Shown here: in pieces, positions 1-5,017 of the stretch
How positions within the stretch are numbered: position 1 is the first letter of the stretch
Layout of the letters: each line of letters starts with the position of its first letter
Source: Planctomycetota bacterium
GTDB lineage: Bacteria > Planctomycetota > Planctomycetia > Pirellulales > S012-138
Assembly (NCBI GenBank): GCA_026982835.1
Contig: JALSGI010000152.1
Location: forward strand, 1-5,017
DNA length: 5,017 nt
Direction of reading: 5' to 3'
Made by a program: the position numbers and the translations under genes
Notes under the pieces: model-generated
What the model saw: the letters and a program-made list of their open reading frames with translations, nothing else
The model's database searches: none
What the model was told of the DNA's origin: nothing

Positions 1-390
1 CACGGTGATAAAGCTCCCCGGAGGCTTGTGCCGCACATCCAGCAGCACTCCCGGGGCGAAACACCAGGCCAGGGGCACTTGGTCCACGGTTCGGGCCGGG
101 CGGCCCTGGCTGGTGCGGCCGTAGTGCCAAGGGGCGTCCAGGTGGGTGCCGGTGTGGGTGATCGCCTCCACCTGCTCCACGGCCCAGCCCTCGCCGCCGG
201 AGAAGACCAGGTCCTCGGGCCGCACGTGCAGGAAGCGGCAAAGCTGCTTGCGGCCTTCTTCGGCGTGGGTGACGTAGTGGATCTTGGGTGGCAGCGGTTC
301 GTGGGGGGCCTGGTGCTCCAGCGGCACGCTCAGGTCCACCAGGCGAAACCGGCCGCCGGGAAGCTGGATGGTATCCTCTTGCGTACTCAT
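1..390 (-). CDS. Cyclase family / kynurenine formamidase-like metal-dependent hydrolase, 3' end cut by window
   Basis: The visible 130 residues begin MSTQEDTIQLPGG. After an RLVDLSVPLE strand they carry HTGTHLDAPWH at residues 79-89. This is the HxGTHxDxPxH signature of the cyclase family (Pfam Cyclase, PF04199), which includes bacterial kynurenine formamidase KynB. In that family the first two histidines and the aspartate (here H79, H83, D85) bind divalent metal and the last histidine (H89) is near the catalytic centre. Members hydrolyse amides or lactones, or are annotated as putative cyclases; the substrate here cannot be read from the sequence. The N-terminus is longer than in compact KynB proteins, with a 20-30 residue insertion before the signature. 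The remainder lies to the left of the window. It is the third gene of a minus-strand run, 53 nt after the GT4 gene. No Shine-Dalgarno site precedes the ATG; the leader is instead pyrimidine-rich. Family assignment is firm, function open. Confidence 0.88.
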   Translation of the reverse strand, partial: MSTQEDTIQLPGGRFRLVDLSVPLEHQAPHEPLPPKIHYVTHAEEGRKQLCRFLHVRPEDLVFSGGEGWAVEQVEAITHTGTHLDAPWHYGRTSQGRPARTVDQVPLAWCFAPGVLLDVRHKPPGSFITV

Positions 391-443
391 GGGATTTGAG
401 TTTGGGGGAAGGAGGGGAGCCGCGGGTGCTTGCCGGACGGCTT

Positions 444-1595
444 TCAAGCAGCTTGCTTGCCCGAGACGCTGCCCAAGGTGTAGTGGTACACTCTTTCCAG
501 CTGCGCGACCACGTGGTGCCAGTCGTAGTTTCGGGCCGCGGCTTGTGCGGCGGCCTTTTTTTCGGCCACGGCTTGCGGATGGTGCCAGAGGGTCTCCAGC
601 AACCGAGCCCAGGCCCCCACGTCCCCGGAGGGGAGCAACCAGCCGGCCTGCGGCGGCACCACGTCCTGCAAGCCCGGCAATCGCGAAGCCGCTACCGGCA
701 CCCCCGCAGCCAACCCCTCCAGCACCACCATGCCAAAGGCTTCGCTCCCTTGGCTGGGCACCACCAGCCATTGGGCATGCTGGTACAGGGCCACTTTGGC
801 CGCTCCCTGAACGGGGCCCAGGAAAGCGACATGGTGTTGAATTTGGAGCCGCCGGGTCAGTTGCACCAGTCGCCGCCGTTCCGGCCCGATGCCGGCCACG
901 GCCAGAAAGGGGCGCCGGGTGGGCTCGATTCGGGCCAGAGCCCGGAGCACCACATCGACTCCTTTGCGGGCGTGCAGGCGGCCCACGTAGAGCACATACC
1001 GTCGGGGGAGCCGCCGGCTCAGTTCCATTGGGAGCGGCTCCGGTCGGGCAAAATGCTGGCAATCCACGCCGTTAGGAACCAGAAACACCGGCGGCAATCC
1101 AGGCCCAAACTGCTGGAAGGCCTGTTGGGTCATGCTGCTGATGGCCACCAGGGCCGAGGCCGAGTGGACCGCCAGCGTGTATCGCTGCGGCACTTGGGGC
1201 TTGCGCAATCGCGGATTGTCCGCCCGCACATCCCCCCCGTGGCTGGTGATCACCACCGGCACATCCATCCGCTGGCGGAACACGGCGGCTACGTACCCGG
1301 TCGGATAGACGCTGTGACAGTGGAGCACCTGGAAGGGGAACCGCTGCCGCACCAGCCACAAGTAGCGGGTGTACCAGTCCAGGCCCAGCCGCGTGGAAAA
1401 AAATGGGGGGTGGCGGACCACGGGGTAGTCTCGCTGGGCGTCGAAACGGCGACAGGAGCAGACGAGCTTGGGCCGGGGAGCTAGCACCACCACCTGGTGT
1501 CCACGGGCCAGGAGGTGGCGGGCCACGGCATCCACATGGAGTTCCTGGCCGCCGATCTTGGGCAGGGCGGTTTCGGTATAAAGGCAGATGCGCAT
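444..1595 (-). CDS. GT4-family glycosyltransferase (GT-B fold)
   Basis: This 383-residue protein has the usual length and two-domain layout of a GT4 retaining glycosyltransferase. The N-terminal acceptor domain starts MRICLYTETALPKIGGQE, with the glycine-rich GGQE loop at residues 15-18 and SHGGD at 118-122. The C-terminal nucleotide-sugar domain shows VPNGVD (173-178), VGRL followed by RKG (204-212), and the EX7E pair E285/E293 within SEAFGMVVLEGLAAGVPV. There is no signal peptide or membrane segment, so it should act on the cytosolic side, moving a sugar from an activated donor to a lipid or glycan acceptor; donor and acceptor cannot be deduced. It lies 30 nt downstream of the membrane glycosyltransferase and 53 nt upstream of the cyclase-family gene, all on one strand, which suggests one transcript and a shared role in surface glycan synthesis. 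The ATG at 1595 fits the family N-terminus; no strong ribosome binding site precedes it. Confidence 0.93.
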   Translation of the reverse strand: MRICLYTETALPKIGGQELHVDAVARHLLARGHQVVVLAPRPKLVCSCRRFDAQRDYPVVRHPPFFSTRLGLDWYTRYLWLVRQRFPFQVLHCHSVYPTGYVAAVFRQRMDVPVVITSHGGDVRADNPRLRKPQVPQRYTLAVHSASALVAISSMTQQAFQQFGPGLPPVFLVPNGVDCQHFARPEPLPMELSRRLPRRYVLYVGRLHARKGVDVVLRALARIEPTRRPFLAVAGIGPERRRLVQLTRRLQIQHHVAFLGPVQGAAKVALYQHAQWLVVPSQGSEAFGMVVLEGLAAGVPVAASRLPGLQDVVPPQAGWLLPSGDVGAWARLLETLWHHPQAVAEKKAAAQAAARNYDWHHVVAQLERVYHYTLGSVSGKQAA

Positions 1596-1614
1596 CGTTG
1601 TCGTCCCAACCCGC

Positions 1615-1626
1615 AGGTTGCAACCT
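1615..1626. repeat. 12-bp perfect palindrome AGGTTGCAACCT between the two glycosyltransferase genes
   Basis: AGGTTGCAACCT is its own reverse complement and sits in the 30-nt gap, touching the TAA stop codon of the membrane glycosyltransferase gene. It has no loop and no following T tract, so it is a poor terminator. A dimeric-regulator half-site or chance are both possible. Confidence 0.4.
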
Positions 1627-3398
1627 TAGCGACGTGGTGCCCGGCTCCCGAAAGGGGGCCGGTTGGGGCGTTGGGCCTGTTGGACTTCCGCAGCCGGCTC
1701 CGTGCGCCGCAGCAAAATGGCAAACTCCTGGCACTGCTTGGGCAGGGAATCCACCGGACGGTAGCCCAGCTGCCGCAAGGTCTTCAGTAGTTCCTCAGCG
1801 CCTAGATATCGCAACCGCCGCCGGCACAGGAGCACGAACTCCGGATGGGTGCGCTGGACCAGCAACGGGATGTTCGTGTGGCAGACGCCGCCTGGCAGGG
1901 CATTGATCGGATAAAACGGCCCGCCGGTGTAATACTGGATCAGCGACCAGTTGGCCATTCCGGCCACGGGGGCCTGGGGGCGTTTTTGGGCGATCCAGCG
2001 CCCCAGCTCCGCGCAGCGCTGCCGCCCCTGGTCCTCCCGCGTGAGGGCCACCACCAGATGCCCGGCCACAAACGCCACGGCCGCTCCCCCCAGCAGCACC
2101 GGTCGGAGGCGGGTCCCGGCTCGGGAAAGGCGAGCCAGCAGACTCTCCACTGCACCCACCAGCCACTGCCAGCCCAACGCCGCGGTGGGCAAGGCCAGCA
2201 TGGCCGGTGCAACCACATAGCGGGTGCTGGTGCCCCCTTCCCGATGGACGTGGATCCACATAAACACCAGCACCACCAGGCTCCACAGGGCCACGGCTAC
2301 CGTGGGCGGACGCAGCCAGTGCCGCCAATTCGCCACCATGCTCAAAAGCAACAAAATGCCATAAAAATAGCCAAAACCCTGACTCACCGCCTCCAGGAAC
2401 AATTTATTCCCTAGCGAGCGGGACATTGCAGGCACCGGTTTGGAAGCTGCCTTGGCACGGCCTTCCTGCCGGTCTCCGGTGGCAGGACCGGGCACTCCCG
2501 TGGCCTGGATGTTTGGCAACGGAGGCTGCTTGGCCTCTTTTTTTTCTGGGAAGCTACGGGCAGGACGAGACGCGGCGGCTGGCTTCTGCGATCCAAGCAC
2601 CAGCGTGCGGAACCGCATCAGTGTGCCCCACTGCCACTGGGGGTTTCCCCCGGCCAGCCACAGCCCACACCACACCACCACTCCCGCCCCGGCAGACCAC
2701 AGCACCCCCTGCAGCAACACCCTCCACCGCCGCGGGGAGGAGTGCACGGGAGCCAGCAACAACCACAGCAACAGCACGCCGTACAGGCCCAACCCCTCCA
2801 CCCGAATCTGCCAAGCCAGGGCCAACACCAGGGCCAACAACGGCAGCATCCAGCCAGGTGTGCGAAGCTGGCGGCATACCTGCCAGCCCAAGTACATCAC
2901 CGTGGCCACCAGGAACCAAAACAGCGGGTCCCGCACCAGCTCCCCGGACCACTGCACCAGTTTCGGATGTACCGCATAGCCCAAGGCCACCAACCAGGCT
3001 ATCCGTTCATCAAACTGGCGCCGCACCCAGCCCACCAGCGGCAACACCGCCAGCGAAGCCACCAGCACGTTGAATGCTTTGCCTGCTGCAAGCGGGTCCC
3101 AGCCCAGCTTGTCCCACAAGGCCAGCAACAACACAAAGGGGTTGATCAAGTAATAGGCGTCCTTGGGGGCGGCTGGGGGCTGGTCCAGGCGCTGGGCCAG
3201 GGAGAGGTAATAAACGGCGTCCGAACAAGGAACCTGCGTCTTCCAGGCCACGATCGCCCGCGGAACCAGGCACAGCAGCACCAGTCCCAGCCACCACCAC
3301 AGCGGCGCCCCTGCCGGTGCTCGGGCATCGCCTGCACCGTCCGCCTGCGGCGCAGGGATGCTGCCAGTGCCAGCAGGTGCCGTTTTTGCCCGTTCCAT
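1626..3398 (-). CDS. Polytopic membrane glycosyltransferase, GT-C / family 39 (PMT)-like
   Basis: The protein has 590 residues from the ATG chosen here; a GTG two codons upstream (3404) is also in frame. Neither has a clear Shine-Dalgarno site. Numbering from the GTG, about 11-12 hydrophobic segments are visible, roughly at 35-53, 88-98, 106-127, 134-148, 159-178, 183-220 (two), 229-251, 342-358, 368-386, 397-418 and 434-454, followed by a soluble C-terminal part of about 135 residues. The first external loop has VPCSDAVYYLSLAQRL (58-73), where D62 fits the conserved acidic residue of GT-C enzymes. ELVRDPLFWFLVA (155-167) and the TSTRYVVAPA segment (392-401) also fit family 39 proteins. Such enzymes transfer sugars from polyprenyl-phosphate donors outside the cytoplasmic membrane. 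A hydrophilic, Pro/Ala/Lys-rich insert at 272-333 interrupts the membrane core and contains an A8 tract (2538-2545). It is the first gene of the putative three-gene operon. Exact family and substrate are uncertain. Confidence 0.85.
   Translation of the reverse strand: MERAKTAPAGTGSIPAPQADGAGDARAPAGAPLWWWLGLVLLCLVPRAIVAWKTQVPCSDAVYYLSLAQRLDQPPAAPKDAYYLINPFVLLLALWDKLGWDPLAAGKAFNVLVASLAVLPLVGWVRRQFDERIAWLVALGYAVHPKLVQWSGELVRDPLFWFLVATVMYLGWQVCRQLRTPGWMLPLLALVLALAWQIRVEGLGLYGVLLLWLLLAPVHSSPRRWRVLLQGVLWSAGAGVVVWCGLWLAGGNPQWQWGTLMRFRTLVLGSQKPAAASRPARSFPEKKEAKQPPLPNIQATGVPGPATGDRQEGRAKAASKPVPAMSRSLGNKLFLEAVSQGFGYFYGILLLLSMVANWRHWLRPPTVAVALWSLVVLVFMWIHVHREGGTSTRYVVAPAMLALPTAALGWQWLVGAVESLLARLSRAGTRLRPVLLGGAAVAFVAGHLVVALTREDQGRQRCAELGRWIAQKRPQAPVAGMANWSLIQYYTGGPFYPINALPGGVCHTNIPLLVQRTHPEFVLLCRRRLRYLGAEELLKTLRQLGYRPVDSLPKQCQEFAILLRRTEPAAEVQQAQRPNRPPFGSRAPRR
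2816..2839. repeat. Two perfect tandem copies of a 12-bp unit inside the membrane glycosyltransferase gene
   Basis: CCAGGGCCAACA occurs twice back to back (2816-2827 and 2828-2839). On the coding strand the unit encodes an in-frame four-residue repeat, seen as LALVLALA in a membrane segment near residues 190-197. It looks like a small local duplication that keeps the reading frame and hydrophobicity. Confidence 0.8.
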
Positions 3399-3455
3399 GA
3401 CCACCCCGGCGGCTGAAGGCCTGTGACGCTTCGCTTGTGCGGAAAAAGGGGCGGA

Positions 3456-3485
3456 AGCCTAGTCATTTCCCACCCGGGATGTCAA
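3456..3485 (-). promoter_or_regulatory. Sigma70-type promoter for the three-gene minus-strand operon
   Basis: Read on the minus strand, a perfect -35 box TTGACA (3485-3480) is followed after 18 bp by TAGGCT (3461-3456), which matches the -10 consensus at its first, second and last positions. Transcription would start near 3449, giving a leader of about 50 nt before the ATG at 3398. Position and orientation fit the first gene of the operon. The weak -10 centre and the lack of experimental data limit certainty. Confidence 0.6.
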
Positions 3486-3678
3486 GCTGGCTTTCGCCCC
3501 CGTAAACCTCGTGCACACGCTCCCTCCGGCAGCCGGTGAACGAACTTCCCCGGCGAGTCTCCCATGCCGCCATGCGACGCTCAACTTTTACGCACCCTTG
3601 CACGATTCCGGAGCACTCCGCAGGCACTTGTTCCTGGCAGTTGGCAAAATCCCCAGCCGCTTTCTTGTTCCCGGTAGG

Positions 3679-3731
3679 CGTTTTCCTGCTGAAAAACGGG
3701 GCATTGCAGTCCCTGCCCGCTAAAAGCAGGG
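3679..3731. repeat. Two adjacent short inverted repeats in the intergenic region
   Basis: CGTTTT (3679-3684) pairs with AAAACG (3693-3698) across an 8-nt loop. Just downstream CCCTGC (3711-3716) pairs with GCAGGG (3726-3731) across a 9-nt loop. Neither is followed by a clear T tract on either strand, so they are weak terminator candidates. They lie just upstream of the sigma54-like element and could be regulator sites or chance. Confidence 0.35.
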
Positions 3732-3746
3732 GTAGCACATCCGCTT

Positions 3747-3763
3747 TTGGCACGCGATTTTCT
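3747..3763 (+). promoter_or_regulatory. Sigma54-like -24/-12 element upstream of nirA (imperfect)
   Basis: The sequence TTGGCACGCGATTTTCT matches the -24 half of the RpoN consensus (TGGCACG, then four bases, then TTGC) exactly. In the -12 half it reads TTTC, so the usually invariant GC is TC, with correct spacing. RpoN control would make sense for a nitrogen-assimilation gene, but the -12 mismatch weakens the call. No well-spaced sigma70 pair was found nearby: TATATC at 3764-3769 has no matching -35. A start here would leave a leader of roughly 235 nt before nirA. Confidence 0.3.
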
Positions 3764-3785
3764 ATATCTGCAAGTGCCCTCTTGA

Positions 3786-3829
3786 TTCGCGGCCCGGTCG
3801 CCTAAACAGGCGGCAGCAGCGGCCGCGAA
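3786..3829 (+). ncRNA. Nested hairpin candidate in the nirA upstream region
   Basis: A perfect 9-bp outer stem pairs TTCGCGGCC (3786-3794) with GGCCGCGAA (3821-3829). Inside it, 3797-3803 pairs with 3808-3814 (7 bp, one of them G-U) around an AAAC loop. The strands are separated by a 2-nt and a 6-nt internal loop. There is no T tract after it, so it is not a simple intrinsic terminator. It could be a structured element of the nirA leader RNA or a DNA-level operator. I do not recognise a known riboswitch family. Confidence 0.4.
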
Positions 3830-3833
3830 CCTG

Positions 3834-3911
3834 GGAGCCGCGTCGCCCCGGCTCCATCTCGCGCCCTCGGGTCCGCACCGGACCGCATCTGCGTGCCCCA
3901 GAAAGTTTCTG
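3834..3911 (+). repeat. Three further hairpin-capable inverted repeats before nirA
   Basis: GGAGCCG (3834-3840) pairs with CGGCTCC (3849-3855), 7 bp with an 8-nt loop. GGTCCG (3870-3875) pairs with CGGACC (3879-3884), 6 bp with a 3-nt loop. CAGAAA (3899-3904) faces TTTCTG (3906-3911) around one base, which suits a protein-binding palindrome better than an RNA hairpin. They follow the nested hairpin at short intervals. In DNA this rich in G and C, short stems are expected by chance, so only the series as a whole is notable. Confidence 0.35.
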
Positions 3912-3966
3912 CGCGCCGATACCGCCCCCCTGCGCTTGGAGTACGCGCCGACAGCGCCCCGCGCCG
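3912..3966. repeat. Spaced CGCGCCG direct repeats upstream of nirA
   Basis: CGCGCCG occurs at 3912, 3944 and 3960, so the intervals are 32 and 16 bp. The first two belong to a longer imperfect 17-bp repeat (3912-3928 and 3944-3960) with 15 of 17 positions identical, both ending in CGCCCC. Regular spacing close to whole helical turns could indicate regulator binding sites, but GC-rich composition makes chance plausible. Confidence 0.35.
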
Positions 3967-3991
3967 GAAACCCACAAGCTTCCCCAGCAGC

Positions 3992-3996
3992 GAGGA
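3992..3996 (+). promoter_or_regulatory. Possible ribosome binding site for nirA (GAGGA)
   Basis: GAGGA lies 12 nt before the ATG at 4009, at the long end of the usual spacing. It is the only purine-rich SD-like site near the start. Confidence 0.4.
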
Positions 3997-4008
3997 AACC
4001 AAACGGCG

Positions 4009-5017
4009 ATGAACAAGATCGAAGCCTTCAAGGCCGAAAAACACCCGCTGGACGTCTGGCCCGATCTGCTCCGCTACGCCCAGGAAAAACGCCCCGCCGC
4101 ACAGATCGATCCGGCCGACATCGAGCGGTTCAAGTGGTATGGCTTTTTGCACCGCAAGCGGGACGGCGACCACTACATGATGCGCGTGCGCATCACCGCC
4201 TGCGAGCTTTCGGCCGACGCGGCTCGCCAGCTGGCCTTCATCGCCTACGAGTTCGGCTACGGCATCCTGGACGTAACCACCCGCGGCAATTTCCAGATCC
4301 AAGGGCTCACCATCGACCAGCTCCCCCTGGCCCGAAAACGCTTGCAACAGGTGGGCCTGGATACCCTCCAGACCGGGCACGACAACGTGCGCAACGTCTA
4401 TGGGCACCCTTTAAGCGGGCTTTCGCCCGAGGAACTCTACGACACCCGGGAGCTTTGCCACCAGGCGGCCAGGCTGGTGCTGGGCAGCAAAACCTACAGC
4501 GACCTGCCGCGGAAGTTCAACGTGGCCCTGTGCGGGGCCCGCGAAGCCTCGATCCACTACTGGACCCAGGACGTAGCCTTCCTGGCCGCCGAGGACGAGC
4601 AGGGCCAGGTGGGCTTTCATGTGCTGGTAGGCGGCAAGCAGGGACAGGAGCCGGCTTTGGGTGTGCCGCTGCCGGTGCTGGTGGAACCGCAGCAGGTGCT
4701 CCCGGTACTGCAAACGCTTCTGGACCTGTTCCGTGCTCACGGGGATCGCCAGAACCGCCGCCAGGCCCGATTCGCCTGGGTCGTAAAGCGCCTGGGCGTC
4801 TCCGGCGTGCTGGAATACCTGGAACAGCACCTGCCGTTTCCGCTGAGGCCCTGGATGCGCGAGCCGCTCCCCCCGGCCAGCTACGAGGACTTGGTGGGCT
4901 GGTTCCCGCAAAAACAATCCCAGCGGTGGACCATGGGGCTGAACGTGCCGCTGGGACGGCTTTCCTGGGAACAGCTCGAAGGGTTGGCCATCCTGAGCAA
5001 GAAGTGGGGCGACGGCA
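4009..5017 (+). CDS. nirA: Ferredoxin-type assimilatory nitrite reductase (NirA-like), 3' end cut by window
   Basis: The visible 336 residues cover the first nitrite/sulfite reductase half-domain and part of the second. TTRGNFQIQGL (90-100) and DNVRNVYGHPLSGL (125-138) match the TTRQN and DNVRN segments of the family; R92 and R128 fit the arginines that face siroheme and substrate. LPRKFNVALCG (166-176) has K169-F-N171, the Lys-x-Asn pattern of nitrite reductases, where sulfite reductases have Lys-x-Lys. RQNRRQARFAWVV (247-259) and GWFPQKQ followed by GLNVPLGRLS (297-319) mark the linker and second half. The enzyme would reduce nitrite to ammonium with six electrons, probably from ferredoxin, in the cytoplasm. 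The cysteines binding the 4Fe-4S cluster and siroheme lie beyond the right edge. The ATG at 4009 gives the expected family N-terminus (MNKIEAFKAEKHPLDVW). It is divergent from the glycosyltransferase operon and has a long upstream region with repeats. A sulfite reductase is the less likely alternative. Confidence 0.9.
   Translation, partial: MNKIEAFKAEKHPLDVWPDLLRYAQEKRPAAQIDPADIERFKWYGFLHRKRDGDHYMMRVRITACELSADAARQLAFIAYEFGYGILDVTTRGNFQIQGLTIDQLPLARKRLQQVGLDTLQTGHDNVRNVYGHPLSGLSPEELYDTRELCHQAARLVLGSKTYSDLPRKFNVALCGAREASIHYWTQDVAFLAAEDEQGQVGFHVLVGGKQGQEPALGVPLPVLVEPQQVLPVLQTLLDLFRAHGDRQNRRQARFAWVVKRLGVSGVLEYLEQHLPFPLRPWMREPLPPASYEDLVGWFPQKQSQRWTMGLNVPLGRLSWEQLEGLAILSKKWGDG

Larger units (their letters stand above)
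3399..4008. other. Divergent intergenic region without a convincing gene
   Basis: About 610 nt separate the minus-strand glycosyltransferase operon from the plus-strand nirA gene. The left end holds the operon promoter. From about 3490 to 3670 I see nothing definite: no tRNA or rRNA, and only short open frames without family features. From about 3680 rightwards there are several inverted repeats, a sigma54-like element, a chain of hairpins and a short spaced repeat, listed separately. The length is large for a compact bacterial genome and leaves room for a long nirA leader or a small RNA. Confidence 0.7.

Noticed and set aside
288..1484. Plus-strand open frame of 398 codons, with a perfect AAGGAGG at 409-415 inside it ahead of a GTG at 426
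   Set aside because: It is antisense to the GT4 and cyclase-family genes, whose motifs are unambiguous; the purine tract is merely the complement of the pyrimidine-rich leader, and the translated frame has no protein-like features.
3463..3753. Minus-strand open frame of 96 codons in the intergenic region
   Set aside because: It starts with GTG, has no recognisable family features or ribosome binding site, and its end overlaps the TTGACA/TAGGCT promoter of the operon. An overlapping plus-strand frame of similar size is equally featureless.
3797..3829. Hairpin as an intrinsic terminator
   Set aside because: No T tract follows the stem on either strand.
3490..4008. tRNA, SRP RNA, tmRNA or RNase P RNA in the long intergenic region
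   Set aside because: No T-loop motif, CCA-type acceptor or conserved core sequence of these RNAs could be found.
3490..4008. NtcA-type binding site (GTA, eight bases, TAC) upstream of nirA
   Set aside because: Several GTA triplets were checked and none has TAC at the required distance.
3802..4917. Two long minus-strand open frames (3802-4407 and 4411-4917) opposite nirA
   Set aside because: Both lie antisense to a clear NirA coding sequence with family motifs in the plus frame; long antisense frames are expected in GC-rich genes.

Overview
The window looks like ordinary GC-rich bacterial chromosome. Dense, mostly convincing coding sequence, weak or absent Shine-Dalgarno sites and a NirA-type nitrite reductase with an N-terminus of the kind I associate with planctomycetes suggest a planctomycete, possibly Pirellulales. 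That assignment is inference; no rRNA or other marker gene is present.

Layout: positions 1-3398 hold three genes on the minus strand, read from right to left and closely spaced (30 and 53 nt gaps), so probably one operon. The first is a polytopic GT-C/family-39-like membrane glycosyltransferase (1626-3398). The second is a GT4-type cytosolic glycosyltransferase (444-1595). The third is the N-terminal part of a metal-dependent cyclase/kynurenine-formamidase-like hydrolase (1-390), cut by the window edge. A good sigma70-type promoter (TTGACA, 18 bp, TAGGCT) lies just upstream of the first gene. The two glycosyltransferases fit cell-surface glycan or glycolipid synthesis; the hydrolase's link to them is unclear.

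Positions 3399-4008 form a divergent intergenic region of about 610 nt with no convincing gene. Its left end carries the operon promoter. The rest holds several inverted repeats, a sigma54-like promoter element with an imperfect -12 half, and a run of four hairpin-capable segments followed by a spaced CGCGCCG repeat, all upstream of the plus-strand gene.

Positions 4009-5017 encode the N-terminal 336 residues of a ferredoxin-type assimilatory nitrite reductase (nirA), which runs off the right edge. The pairing of nirA with an envelope-glycan operon looks like simple adjacency. I found no mobile element, CRISPR array, tRNA, rRNA or clear new system; the structured nirA leader is the part most worth a second look.
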